A DNA stretch of 64,000 nt, taken from positions 1-64,000 of the forward strand of contig JASGMJ010000002.1 in NCBI GenBank assembly GCA_030156535.1. Direction: 5' to 3'. Of the stretch, positions 43,777-52,484 are shown in pieces. A program made the translations under genes and the position numbers. How positions within the stretch are numbered: position 1 is the stretch's first letter; each line of letters begins with the position of its first letter. This stretch comes from Candidatus Sumerlaeota bacterium. Its GTDB lineage: Bacteria; Sumerlaeota; Sumerlaeia; SLMS01; JAHLLQ01. The notes beneath the pieces are model-generated. The model saw nothing but the letters and a program-made list of their open reading frames with translations. It did no database searches and was not told the origin of the DNA.

Positions 43777-45239
43777 AGTCCGGAAACAACGGGGGCGATG
43801 GCCCGGTGGTCTCGCGCATTCTTGTTATCGATGACGAGCAGGAGATGCTGAACAACTACCAGCGGCTGCTCAAGCGCGCGGGGCACCAGTGCCTGGCGAC
43901 GACGGATGCGACGCGGCTGGAGGAGTTGCTGGCCGACTTCCGCCCGGAAGTCGTGATCACCGACCTGATGATGCCGGAGGTTTCAGGGATGGATGTGCTC
44001 CGGCGCGTCCATGCCTGGGATCCTGCGACACCGGTGATCCTGGTGACGGCCTATGGGTCGATCGAGAACGCAGTGACGGCGATGAAGCTGCACGCGGCGG
44101 ATTATCTGTCGAAGCCGTTCTCGATGGACGAGCTGCTGCAGAAGGTGCAGGAGGCGAGCAGCCGGCGCCTGCTGGAGCGCGTGCACGAACCCGCCGCCCC
44201 CTCGCCGGATGAGGAGAACTCGTTCCACGGAATCATTGGCGTGAGCGCCGGGATGCAGGACGTGTTCGAACGGGTGCGCAAGGTGGCGCGCATGGACGTG
44301 AACGTGTTGGTGACGGGGGACAGCGGCACGGGAAAGGAAGCGATCGCGCGTGCGATTCACAAGCTGAGCCCGCGCCACAACGAAATCTTCGTGCCCATCG
44401 ATTGCGCGAGCCTGCCGGAGAATTTGCTGGAGAGCGAGCTGTTCGGCTACACCAAGGGGTCCTTCACGGGAGCGAACGCGGACAAGAAGGGGCTGCTGGA
44501 GTTTGCGAACAAGGGGACGCTGTTTCTGGACGAGATCGGTGAAATCCCGATGACGTTGCAGGTGAAGCTGCTGCGTGTCCTGCAGGAGCGTGCGTTCCGG
44601 CGCATCGGCGGACGCGAGCAGATCGATGTGAACATCCGCGTGGTGGCGGCGACGAACCGCGACCTGGCGGAGGAAGTGCGCGCGATGAACTTCCGCAGCG
44701 ACCTGTACTACCGGCTGAACGTGATTACGTTGCGCCTGCCTCCGCTGCGCGAACGCCCGGAGGACATCATTCTGCTGGCGCATCATTTCCTGCGCGCGTT
44801 CGCGAACGATCATCACCTGCCGGCGATGACGCTGGCGCCGGAGACGCAGGAGGTGCTGCGGCGCTATCCGTGGCCGGGCAACGTGCGCGAGCTGCAGAAC
44901 GCGATGGAGCACGCGGGGACGCTGGCGGGGGATACGCTGATCCGGGTGGAGGACCTGCCGAGCGACCTGCACGGGTATGCGTCGGGCACGGGGCGCCGGC
45001 GCGAGGCAGACTTCTTCGAGGAGAAGGACCGCATGGTGGGGGACTTCGAGCGCGAGTACCTCATCAACCTGTTGGCGGAGAACAGCTTCAACATCTCGCG
45101 TGCGGCGCAGGCTGCGGGCTGCCACCGCCGCACGTTGTACCGGATGATCCACCGCCATAAGATCAACCTGAAGACGATCCAGGAGGAGCGGCGGGCGATG
45201 CGGGGGAACCCCCAGCGGGTGGAGCCTGCGAGGGAGTGA
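43773..45239 (+). CDS. NtrC-family sigma-54-dependent response regulator
   Basis: 488 residues: receiver (1-120; LVIDDEQ, phosphoacceptor in VVITDLMMPE, LVTAYGS, LSKPFS), AAA+ domain (about 148-385; Walker A GDSGTGKE, sigma-54 loop GSFTGA, Walker B GTLFLDEIGE, arginine-finger region) and a Fis-type helix-turn-helix (SFNISRAAQAAGCHRRTLYRMI). The GSFTGA loop means it activates sigma-54 promoters. Its partner is the overlapping kinase gene. Dyads and GG-N10-GC elements at neighbouring loci are its likely targets. Confidence 0.95.
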   Translation: MKSGNNGGDGPVVSRILVIDDEQEMLNNYQRLLKRAGHQCLATTDATRLEELLADFRPEVVITDLMMPEVSGMDVLRRVHAWDPATPVILVTAYGSIENAVTAMKLHAADYLSKPFSMDELLQKVQEASSRRLLERVHEPAAPSPDEENSFHGIIGVSAGMQDVFERVRKVARMDVNVLVTGDSGTGKEAIARAIHKLSPRHNEIFVPIDCASLPENLLESELFGYTKGSFTGANADKKGLLEFANKGTLFLDEIGEIPMTLQVKLLRVLQERAFRRIGGREQIDVNIRVVAATNRDLAEEVRAMNFRSDLYYRLNVITLRLPPLRERPEDIILLAHHFLRAFANDHHLPAMTLAPETQEVLRRYPWPGNVRELQNAMEHAGTLAGDTLIRVEDLPSDLHGYASGTGRRREADFFEEKDRMVGDFEREYLINLLAENSFNISRAAQAAGCHRRTLYRMIHRHKINLKTIQEERRAMRGNPQRVEPARE

Positions 45240-45437
45240 GGGCGGAGGGAAGCTGGCCACGGAGACAGCTGCCTTCGCCACAGGGGCCGCGGCGAACGAA
45301 TCGGCCTGACAAGGCCCTGTTTGTTCTTGGCGAGGCTCCGCATCCCGGCTGGGGTCCAACATCCACCACGACGCCTCTTCCTGTTCATCGGCAGGGGCTG
45401 CCTGCCATTCGTTTCCAGCTTCGCGAAAGTGCTGAAC

Positions 45438-45455
45438 TGAGGCCCGGCCGTCACA
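45438..45455. promoter_or_regulatory. operator-like inverted repeat 4 (degenerate)
   Basis: TGAGGC-CCGGCC-GTCACA: right half perfect, left half 4 of 6, same N6 spacing. It is 106 bases upstream of the sigma-54-like element of the 18-heme cytochrome gene. The rest of 45240-45560 holds a fragment of the degenerate repeat found at 13.1 and 50.8 kb. Confidence 0.4.
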
Positions 45456-45560
45456 GTGTGTGCCGCGTGCCCGCGAGTGTTTGATTTCGCCTCCCTCTTT
45501 TCCTTTGCGCGCTGCTGATTCTTTTCAACTTCCGAATCAAAGAGGAGCCTCCCGGCAAAC

Positions 45561-45576
45561 AGGGAGGATTTTTGCT
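45561..45576 (+). promoter_or_regulatory. candidate sigma-54 promoter for the 18-heme cytochrome
   Basis: AGGGAGGATTTTTGCT: GG-N10-GC with perfect TTGCT (9 of 12 consensus positions). Predicted leader about 125 bases to the GTG at 45714. It overlaps a 6-bp hairpin (CCTCCC/GGGAGG, 45548-45567) followed by T residues, which could instead be the terminator of the regulator gene. Confidence 0.4.
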
Positions 45577-45713
45577 AATTCAGGCATATGAAATCCATTT
45601 TGTCAGAGGACGGTGTTCAGATGCGCTTTTTCAACGTCGATGGCGGCTGCCGTTCCTCTGTTTTTCGCACGGTTATTTCCTCTGTTTCGAGCTGTTTCCC
45701 AAGGAGGCGCGTC

Positions 45714-48700
45714 GTGACTTCCCAGCACTTTTCCGGCACTCGTTTCCGGCACCTTGGCCTGGCGTTTCTTCTGGGGCTTCCCATGGCCTTTGCGGCCGCG
45801 CAGCCTATTGGCCATGTTGAAGTTATGTCGGTCTCGCCGCGCATGGTGGCGGCGGATGAGAACGACGTCTACGACGAGGTCGCCTCGGGGTTGAACGTGG
45901 TGGGCGTGGAGGAGAAGGTCTACCTCGGCGCTGAGCCGGAGTACGGCATGACGTTGGGCGGAGCGACCTGGCAACTGCTCGGGCAGCCGAGTGGCTCGAT
46001 TGCCACGCTGAGTGACACAACAGGCACACTCGTTACGCTCGTCCCTGACGTTGCCGGTGTTTACATCGTGGAGATGACGCCGCTGGACGAGAGCAGCCAG
46101 CCGACCGAGCCCGTGCAGCAGCGCATTTACGCGGGTGTGTGGGTTGGCGCCGGGGTTTTCAACACCGAGGGCATGCCCGATTCCACGATCCCGCATTGCG
46201 GAAACACCTGCTGCCACGCGGAGAGCACGGACCCGCGGCTGAATGTGCTGGACGAATGGCTGGGCAGCCATCACGCGAACACGCTCCAGGCGCATCTGAA
46301 CGGCGAGCGCGGCGATCACACGAGTGAGTCGTGTCTCCCCTGTCACACCCTTGGATTCAAGGAAACCGCCGACAATCGGGGCTTCGACGACATCGCCGGC
46401 GACATCGGCTTCGATCTCGGGTCGATCGCGACGCTGGTGCAGGACGCGGTGGCGAATGGGAACGAGAACTTTGGCCAGCTTCCCGTGGATTTGCAGAGCC
46501 ACGCGTCGGTGCAGTGCGAGAGCTGCCACGGCCCCGGCTCGCAGCACATGGGCGGGCTGCTCGAACCCGGTCACGGGATCGCGGGCGTGGACGTGAGCAT
46601 CAAGCAGTGCGCGCAGTGCCACGATTCGGCGTCGGGATTCCAGCAGGGCTTCTATCAGTGGAACGCCTCCTCGCATCCGATCACGGCGGAACTGAGCGAG
46701 GGGCACGTGGCCGAGCGCGATAGCTGCCGCGTCTGCCACACGGGCGAAGGCTTTGTGTACGGCGTTGCGATGGATCGGCCGATTCCGCAACTCGACACAC
46801 ATGACTACCACGGAATCACGTGTTCAAGCTGTCACGATCCGCACGACTCGGAGCACGAGCACCAGCTTCGCCTGGCGGGCGACACGATGTTGCCGTCGGG
46901 GCAGGTGTTCGAGGATGCTGGCAAGGGCGGGTTGTGCATGAACTGCCACAACACGCGCTCAACCGATGGCGATGCGACGGCGACGGGCAGCTTCCGCGGC
47001 GCGCATCACGGCCCGCAGGCCGACATGCTGCTGGGCGTCAACATGGCGACGTTCGGACTTCCCGTCATCGACAACTCGGCGCACACCACGATCGTCGAAG
47101 ACACCTGCGTTGCCTGCCACATGGCTGACGGCCCCGGTGGCGGAGCGGGACAGACGACTCCGCCCCAGGTTGGCGAGCACACCTACGCGATGCGCGACAC
47201 GCTGGCGAACAGCGATCCTTCCGACGACATCATCAACGCCGAGAACGCGTGCGCGGTCTGCCACGCCGGCCTGACGGACACCTATGATCGCACGGCACGC
47301 GGCGACTACGACGGCGACGGCACGACGGAAGGCATTCAGTCGGAAGTGACCGGGTTGCTGGATCTGTTGCGGACGGGCCTTCTGGCGCTTCCGGGTGCCT
47401 CGCTCGCCGACGACGGCACGATTGGTGTCGTCACGGCGGACTGGAACGGCTGGACCGACGACCAGAAGCGCGCGCGCTACAACTTCAACATGGTGATCGA
47501 TGACAAGAGCCTGGGCATCCACAACACGTCGTTCACGGTGCAGATGCTCCAGCGCTCGTACTTCGGCGCGTATGGCCATACGATTACCGACGACTTCCCG
47601 AACATCGACCTGCGCGGCCCGGTGCAGCCGTCGTCGATCGTGACGCCGACACCAACGCCGACGCCGATCCCGACGCCGACGCCGGTCCCGACCCCGGCGC
47701 CCGAGTACCTCGCGGTGGTGAATCTGCAGGGCGTTTCGCCGCGCGATGTGGCGGCCGACCAGTCCGGCGTTTACGACGAAGTGGCCTCGGGCCTGCGTGC
47801 CGTGGGCGTTGGCGAGAAGGTGTACCTGCAAGCCGAGAAGATCGACGACTCGGTGGTCTCCTACCAATGGAGCATCCTGACGCGTCCGAGCGGCTCGACG
47901 GCCGGCCTGAGCGCCACGACGGGCGAGATGGTGACGTTCCGTCCTGACAAGAAGGGCAAGTACCTGATCCGTCTGACGCCGCAGACGAGCGGCAAGGCTG
48001 TGATCGATGTGTTCGACATGCAGCTCTACGCGGCCGAGTGGGTGGGCGTTGGGAAGATCGACGCGAACTCGACGGTGGAGCCGCGGGCGCCGCAGTGCGG
48101 CACGGGCTTCTGCCACGGCGGCGATAGTGGCAACGCGGACCTCAATGTGCTGGAGGACTGGCTGAAGTCCAAGCACGCGTCCAAGCTCCAGCGCGACATG
48201 AACGGCGAGACGGTCTCGCATTACGCCGTCTCCTGCCTGCCCTGCCACACCGTGGGCTTCAACGATCACTTCCAGGCGGTGAACAACGGGTTCGACGACA
48301 TCGCGACGACGCTGGGCTTCGACCTGAATGAGATTCCGGCGCTCGTTGCCGACGCGGCGAACAACGGAAACGAGAACTTCAACCAGTTGCCAGAGGCGAT
48401 GCAGGGACACGCGTCGATCCAGTGCGAGAGCTGCCACGGTGCGGGCTCGCTGCATCCGTCGAATCTGACGGCGGCGGACAAGGGCATCGACGGTGCCGAC
48501 CTCGACTTCGAGCAGTGTGCGCGCTGCCACGACTCGGCCTCCGGCTACCAGCAGGGCTTCTACCAGTGGAACGCCTCCTCGCACCCGGTGACCGCTGATC
48601 TGAGCGGTGGCCACGTCGCCGAGTCCGACACCTGCCGCACCTGCCATACGGGCGAGGGCTTTGTCGCGGTGCATGGCGACGGCAAGCCGATCCCGCAGCT

Positions 48701-49580
48701 TGAGACCGAAGAGTACCACGGGATCACGTGCTCGGCGTGTCACGATCCGCACTTCTCGGAAGAGCCGCACCAGCTGCGTGCCTCGGGCGACTTCACGATT
48801 CCAAGCGGCGCGCGGCCGTATGGCTCGGGAACGGGCGGGACGTGCTTCCGCTGCCACAACTCGCGGAGCTCGGATGGCGAGGCGACGGCGCAGAGCAGCT
48901 TCCGCGGCGCGCATTACGGCACGCAGGCGGACATGCTGCTCGGCTCGACGGGTGTCTCGTTCGACCTGGCCTTCGCGCCCAATTCGCCCCACGGGGCAAC
49001 CGTCGAGGATTCCTGCGCGCATTGCCACATGGCGGAAACGCCCGACGGCGGGCCGGGGATCATCGAGACGCCACTGGTGGGCGGACACAGCTACGCGATG
49101 CGCGACACGCTGGGGAACGACGACCCGTCCGACGACATCATCAATGTGGAAAACGCCTGCCAGCAGTGCCACCTGACACTGGACACGTATGACTATCCGG
49201 CGAAGGGGGACTACGACGGCGACGGCGTCACGGAAGGAACACAGAGCGAAGTCGCGGGCCTGTTCGAGCTTCTGCGGCCTGGTATTCTCGACACAATGCC
49301 GGGAACGTCGGTGGGCTCCAACGGCAAGATCAACATCACGTCGGGTGGCTTTGGCCAACTGACGCCCGACCAGAAGAAGGCGCTGTACAACTACAACTTC
49401 GTGTGGCTGGACGGCAGCTATGGTGTCCACAACACGTCGTATGCCGTGCAATTGCTCCAGCGTTCGTACTTCGGGGTCTACGGGGTCTCGATCCTGGTGG
49501 ATTATCCCGACATCGATCTGAGAGGCCCGGTGCAGGACCCGACAGCACGCTCGCTCAGAGATCAATGGGCGGTGCACTGA
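45714..49580 (+). CDS. duplicated multiheme c-type cytochrome (up to 18 hemes)
   Basis: 1288 residues from a GTG with AAGGAGG six bases upstream; the signal peptide (LGLAFLLGLPMAFAAAQ) follows, which excludes the earlier ATG at 45588. Two homologous halves of about 620 residues are joined by a Pro/Thr linker (PTPTPTPIPTPTPVPTPAP). Each half starts with an Ig-like/PKD-type beta domain (SVSPRMVAAD / GVSPRDVAAD). It continues with one CX4CH and eight CXXCH sites in the same order, and ends with LLQRSYFGAYG / LLQRSYFGVYG. The halves are intact, giving 16 canonical plus 2 unusual heme sites. It is exported to the periplasm or surface and probably acts as an electron conduit or multiheme oxidoreductase. 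A strong terminator follows. Confidence 0.93.
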   Translation: MTSQHFSGTRFRHLGLAFLLGLPMAFAAAQPIGHVEVMSVSPRMVAADENDVYDEVASGLNVVGVEEKVYLGAEPEYGMTLGGATWQLLGQPSGSIATLSDTTGTLVTLVPDVAGVYIVEMTPLDESSQPTEPVQQRIYAGVWVGAGVFNTEGMPDSTIPHCGNTCCHAESTDPRLNVLDEWLGSHHANTLQAHLNGERGDHTSESCLPCHTLGFKETADNRGFDDIAGDIGFDLGSIATLVQDAVANGNENFGQLPVDLQSHASVQCESCHGPGSQHMGGLLEPGHGIAGVDVSIKQCAQCHDSASGFQQGFYQWNASSHPITAELSEGHVAERDSCRVCHTGEGFVYGVAMDRPIPQLDTHDYHGITCSSCHDPHDSEHEHQLRLAGDTMLPSGQVFEDAGKGGLCMNCHNTRSTDGDATATGSFRGAHHGPQADMLLGVNMATFGLPVIDNSAHTTIVEDTCVACHMADGPGGGAGQTTPPQVGEHTYAMRDTLANSDPSDDIINAENACAVCHAGLTDTYDRTARGDYDGDGTTEGIQSEVTGLLDLLRTGLLALPGASLADDGTIGVVTADWNGWTDDQKRARYNFNMVIDDKSLGIHNTSFTVQMLQRSYFGAYGHTITDDFPNIDLRGPVQPSSIVTPTPTPTPIPTPTPVPTPAPEYLAVVNLQGVSPRDVAADQSGVYDEVASGLRAVGVGEKVYLQAEKIDDSVVSYQWSILTRPSGSTAGLSATTGEMVTFRPDKKGKYLIRLTPQTSGKAVIDVFDMQLYAAEWVGVGKIDANSTVEPRAPQCGTGFCHGGDSGNADLNVLEDWLKSKHASKLQRDMNGETVSHYAVSCLPCHTVGFNDHFQAVNNGFDDIATTLGFDLNEIPALVADAANNGNENFNQLPEAMQGHASIQCESCHGAGSLHPSNLTAADKGIDGADLDFEQCARCHDSASGYQQGFYQWNASSHPVTADLSGGHVAESDTCRTCHTGEGFVAVHGDGKPIPQLETEEYHGITCSACHDPHFSEEPHQLRASGDFTIPSGARPYGSGTGGTCFRCHNSRSSDGEATAQSSFRGAHYGTQADMLLGSTGVSFDLAFAPNSPHGATVEDSCAHCHMAETPDGGPGIIETPLVGGHSYAMRDTLGNDDPSDDIINVENACQQCHLTLDTYDYPAKGDYDGDGVTEGTQSEVAGLFELLRPGILDTMPGTSVGSNGKINITSGGFGQLTPDQKKALYNYNFVWLDGSYGVHNTSYAVQLLQRSYFGVYGVSILVDYPDIDLRGPVQDPTARSLRDQWAVH

Positions 49581-49592
49581 GAGACGGCGGGA

Positions 49593-49616
49593 GGGGCGCC
49601 CACGGGCGCCCCTTTT
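49593..49616 (+). terminator. intrinsic terminator after the 18-heme cytochrome gene
   Basis: GGGGCGCC-CACG-GGCGCCCC followed by TTTT, 12 bases after the stop codon. Confidence 0.88.
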
Positions 49617-49647
49617 CGCCGTCAGCTCGCCGTCATGGAGAACCAAG

Positions 49648-50088
49648 GTGGGCAGCCGCGAGCGAGGCCATTGTCTGCTGGTCGTCAGCGAAGACGACGC
49701 GCTCCACCGCCGAATCGAGGAGGATCTGGCACTCGTTCCGTGCGACGTGCATCGGCGCACGCGCGAGGAGGTTTCCGACCCGGCGTTCTGGCGGAGGCAG
49801 GAGTGCTATCCAGGCGCGGTGCTTCTCGACTTGGACGAGGATCTGGACGCGGGGGTGACGGTGCTGCTTGCGCTGAAGCGCGCGCGGGTGCCGTCGCCGG
49901 TCATCGTGCTGACGCCGATGTTCTCGCGCGAGTTCGGAACGAAAATTGTATCGCAAGGAATTGGCTATTGCCTGTCGCGCGACTTTGACAGCCACGAACT
50001 GTGCGAGGTGGTTGCCAGTCTTGTCTGGCCGCGCCAGGAAAAAGCAGCCGCCCGCCAGACCCCGCGTCCGCGCGGGAGGACTGAATGA
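49648..50088 (+). CDS. degenerate receiver-domain protein
   Basis: 146 residues from a GTG with GGAG upstream. The fold pattern of a receiver is visible: LLVVSEDDALHRRI, AVLLDLDEDLDAG (phosphoacceptor-like Asp), VIVLTPMFS (switch Thr) and YCLSRDFDSHEL, where the conserved Lys is Arg. One acidic pocket residue is shifted. It may be a phosphorylation-independent receiver or pseudo-receiver. It sits between two cytochrome genes and begins 36 bases before the 4-heme gene, so it probably shares their transcript. Confidence 0.65.
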   Translation: MGSRERGHCLLVVSEDDALHRRIEEDLALVPCDVHRRTREEVSDPAFWRRQECYPGAVLLDLDEDLDAGVTVLLALKRARVPSPVIVLTPMFSREFGTKIVSQGIGYCLSRDFDSHELCEVVASLVWPRQEKAAARQTPRPRGRTE

Positions 50089-50123
50089 TCGGATTCTGGA
50101 CCGGCCCCTCAGGGAGGTGACAC

Positions 50124-50774
50124 GTGCACTCCACTCGTTTTCGGATTCATCAGAAAGCCTGCATCGTTGCAGCGCTTGCCGTTGGGGCTCTTTCGCTTCC
50201 CCGGGCGAGTTCCTCGGCCATCGAGGGATCGGCCCACGATTTCTCCGCCATCGACCCGAACGAGCAGATTTGCATCTTCTGCCACACGGCCCACAATGCC
50301 GACACGTCGGTGGTGGATGCGCCGTTGTGGAACCACGCGACGACGAACCGGACATACCAGGTTTACAACAGTCCGTCGCTCGATGCGACCGTCGCGCAGC
50401 CTTCGGGCGAGTCGCGACTGTGCCTCTCCTGTCACGATGGAACGGTGGCCGTGGATTCCTATGGCGGCAACGCCGGGGTCATCTTTCTGGGGGGCGATCT
50501 GGCCATTGGCGCGGATGAGCTGACGAACGATCACCCGGTGTCCTTTGTGTACGACGACGCGCTGGCAGCGACGGATGGGGAGCTGCACGAGCCCTCCGGG
50601 ACGCCTTCGGGGCTGGGTTCGACGATTTCCGACGACATGCTGTTCAACAACCGGATGGAATGTGCGAGCTGTCACGACGTGCACAACGGTGCCTCGGCGG
50701 AAGTGATCGACGACAACCTGCTGGTGATCAGCCAAACGAGCAGCCAATTGTGCCTGACCTGTCACGATAAGTGA
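50124..50774 (+). CDS. 4-heme c-type cytochrome (doubled CXXCH type)
   Basis: 216 residues from a GTG with GGGAGG six bases upstream. Signal peptide about 1-30. Four CXXCH sites: ICIFCH, LCLSCH, ECASCH and LCLTCH. The N-terminal part (NEQICIFCHTAHNAD, APLWNH, LCLSCHDGTVAVD, DHPVSF) is clearly homologous to the start of the 12-heme protein at 60521, so the two are paralogues with different numbers of heme repeats. Periplasmic electron carrier by inference. Confidence 0.92.
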   Translation: MHSTRFRIHQKACIVAALAVGALSLPRASSSAIEGSAHDFSAIDPNEQICIFCHTAHNADTSVVDAPLWNHATTNRTYQVYNSPSLDATVAQPSGESRLCLSCHDGTVAVDSYGGNAGVIFLGGDLAIGADELTNDHPVSFVYDDALAATDGELHEPSGTPSGLGSTISDDMLFNNRMECASCHDVHNGASAEVIDDNLLVISQTSSQLCLTCHDK

Positions 50775-51036
50775 GTGGGGGCGCGGGGGCCGTTCGCGCG
50801 GGCGTGCCGTACCGGTGCGAGGCGAAGGGAAGAGCTTTCCACGTGTAAGAGCCGACCCCTGCGGGTCCTCCGTTGTGCTCAAGCCATGGAGGACATGTGC
50901 ACAGGGATGCTGAACGCCAACCGCCTCCTCGTGCCAGCCGGTTGGAATTCGTCATTCACCGATTCCCGAAAAGCCGGGATGCCCCTCTGTTGTTCCTCAC
51001 CGGGAGGCAGACCCCTCGGGCGATGCCGCTTTTTAC

Positions 51037-51054
51037 TGTGGCGGGGCTGTCACA
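51037..51054. promoter_or_regulatory. operator-like inverted repeat 5
   Basis: TGTGGC-GGGGCT-GTCACA, one mismatch to the perfect dyad seen upstream of the kinase gene. It lies 270 bases upstream of the sigma-54-like element of the operon. Confidence 0.5.
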
Positions 51055-51323
51055 CTTGGGCTGTTTTTTCGGTTGGTGACGGAGGAGGCGGATTCCGGCC
51101 GGAGTGGTGGGAGCAGGGAGGCCGGAGCGGATGGGGTGGCTCGCAGGGCGGCGTGTCAGCGTGCGCAGCATGCGAGCCTTTTGGAACTCCTTTCTTTTCA
51201 ATGATGAGCAGCGGGGCAGGCGGCCGGGGCGGATGCTCTGGGCGGCTCGGGAACTCTGTTGTGTGGAGCCGGAGCTCTGGTGGGCGAAAAGAAACCGGCC
51301 CGGAGGCGGTTTTTGGGGCTTGT

Positions 51324-51339
51324 GGGCACGATCCTTTCA
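51324..51339 (+). promoter_or_regulatory. candidate sigma-54-like promoter of the eight-gene operon
   Basis: GGGCACG-ATCC-TTTCA matches 10 of 12 consensus positions (TGGCACG-N4-TTGCA), including a complete GGCACG block. The usually invariant G of the -12 GC is T, which weakens the call. Predicted start about 30 bases before the ATG at 51381. Confidence 0.4.
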
Positions 51340-51380
51340 AGCAATTCGGATAAATTGTGTATTCCTTGTCGGAAGGTTCC

Positions 51381-52484
51381 ATGAGACGCCTCTCCCCACT
51401 GTTTTCCGCCTTCCTTGTTTTCGCCGGTTTTGCCGTGCTCGCGGCTCTCCAGGGGTGTGCTGCCTCCGCCCCCGAGAGGCCTGCCGCAGCGCCGGTGATT
51501 TTCCCGCCGCCGCCGGCTCCGGCGCGTGTTCAGTACCTCGGCTCGATTTCGACGCCTGCGGATTTGCCGAAGCCCCAGGGAGGCTTTGCGGACTTCGTGC
51601 TCGGCCCGCAGCCGGTTCTGTATCCGCTGGCCAAGCCGATCAGCGCGACGTTGCGCGGGTCGCGGCTGTACGTGTGCGACACGATTCTGAACTCGGTGCT
51701 GATGTATGATCTGGCGACGGGCGAGGCGCGGCCGCTGGTGGGGGACCGGGGAATCGGAAAGATTCAGCAGCCGAACAATTTGTGTTTCGATGCGGAGGGG
51801 CGGCTGTACGTGGCGGACAAGGTGCGCCAGGCGGTGCTGGTGTACGCGGCGGACGAGTCGTTTCTGGCGGCGTGGGGACGTCCGGGCGAAGCAGCTCCGG
51901 TGGCTGTTGCCGTATATGGAGACGAGCTGTTCGTGTGCGACCCGGAGGAGCACGAGATCGAGGTGTGGAGCCGGCGGGACGGGTCGCTGCTGCGCACGTT
52001 CGGTGGATTGGGGAGCGAGCCCGGGAAATTTTTCCTGCCCACGCAGATTGCCGCCGACGCGGGTGGCTCGCTGTACGTCACCGACACGGGGAACTTTCGC
52101 GTGCAGAAGGTGACGCGGGAGGGCGAGGCGCTGATGGTGGTGGGAGGACCGGGGCGGGTTCTGGGGAAGTTCGCGTGGCCGAAGGGGCTGGACGTGGACG
52201 GGCGGGGGCGGCTGTACGTGGCGGATTCGCGTTTTGCAAATGTGCAGATTTTCGATCCGGAGGGGCGGCTGCTGTTGTTCTTCGGGGCGCCGGGGGCCGA
52301 CGGCGGGAACCTGGATTTGCCGGCGGGACTGCGGGTGATGCCGTGGCCGGACGATCTTCGTTGGTTGAACGAGCGGGTGATCGACGGTTTCGCGCCCGAG
52401 TTTCTCGTGATTGTGGTGAGCCAGAAGGGCGAGGGGTTCGTGAACTTCTTCGCCGTGGCGCGCCCCCCGGAAGCAGAAAAATGA
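51381..52484 (+). CDS. NHL-repeat (beta-propeller) lipoprotein, first gene of cytochrome operon
   Basis: 367 residues. ATG 51381 follows GGAAGG; a GTG eight codons earlier is less likely. Lipobox LAALQGC. Five to six NHL-type repeats with the pattern G-x-LYVxDxxxxxVxxF (for example GRLYVADKVRQAVLVY, GSLYVTDTGNFRVQKV, GRLYVADSRFANVQIF). NHL propellers bind proteins or other ligands, and lipid-anchored ones in cytochrome clusters may dock cytochromes at a membrane. Its stop overlaps the start of the 5-heme gene (ATGA). A paralogue is encoded at 59460. Confidence 0.9.
   Translation: MRRLSPLFSAFLVFAGFAVLAALQGCAASAPERPAAAPVIFPPPPAPARVQYLGSISTPADLPKPQGGFADFVLGPQPVLYPLAKPISATLRGSRLYVCDTILNSVLMYDLATGEARPLVGDRGIGKIQQPNNLCFDAEGRLYVADKVRQAVLVYAADESFLAAWGRPGEAAPVAVAVYGDELFVCDPEEHEIEVWSRRDGSLLRTFGGLGSEPGKFFLPTQIAADAGGSLYVTDTGNFRVQKVTREGEALMVVGGPGRVLGKFAWPKGLDVDGRGRLYVADSRFANVQIFDPEGRLLLFFGAPGADGGNLDLPAGLRVMPWPDDLRWLNERVIDGFAPEFLVIVVSQKGEGFVNFFAVARPPEAEK

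Larger units (their letters stand above)
50775..51380. other. regulatory gap before the eight-gene cytochrome operon, with repeat copy B
   Basis: 606 bp without a gene. 50810-51000 is the second copy of the degenerate repeat at 13076-13240. A dyad lies at 51037 and a sigma-54-like element at 51324. Between them is GC-rich sequence with no other recognisable feature. Confidence 0.5.

Noticed and set aside
45548-45574. Cyclic-dinucleotide (GEMM) riboswitch before the 18-heme gene
   Set aside because: GEMM riboswitches precede cytochrome genes in Geobacter, and the leader has a hairpin with GGCAAAC in the loop. The paired P2/P3 helices and the GNRA tetraloop-receptor pattern could not be assembled.
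45588-45713. ATG at 45588 as start of the 18-heme cytochrome
   Set aside because: It lacks a ribosome site and would bury the signal peptide 50 residues inside; GTG 45714 has AAGGAGG at ideal spacing directly before the signal peptide.
46959-49760. 933-codon minus-strand open frame opposite the 18-heme cytochrome
   Set aside because: Antisense to repeated CXXCH coding sequence; its His/Arg/Val repeats are the complement of the cytochrome repeats.
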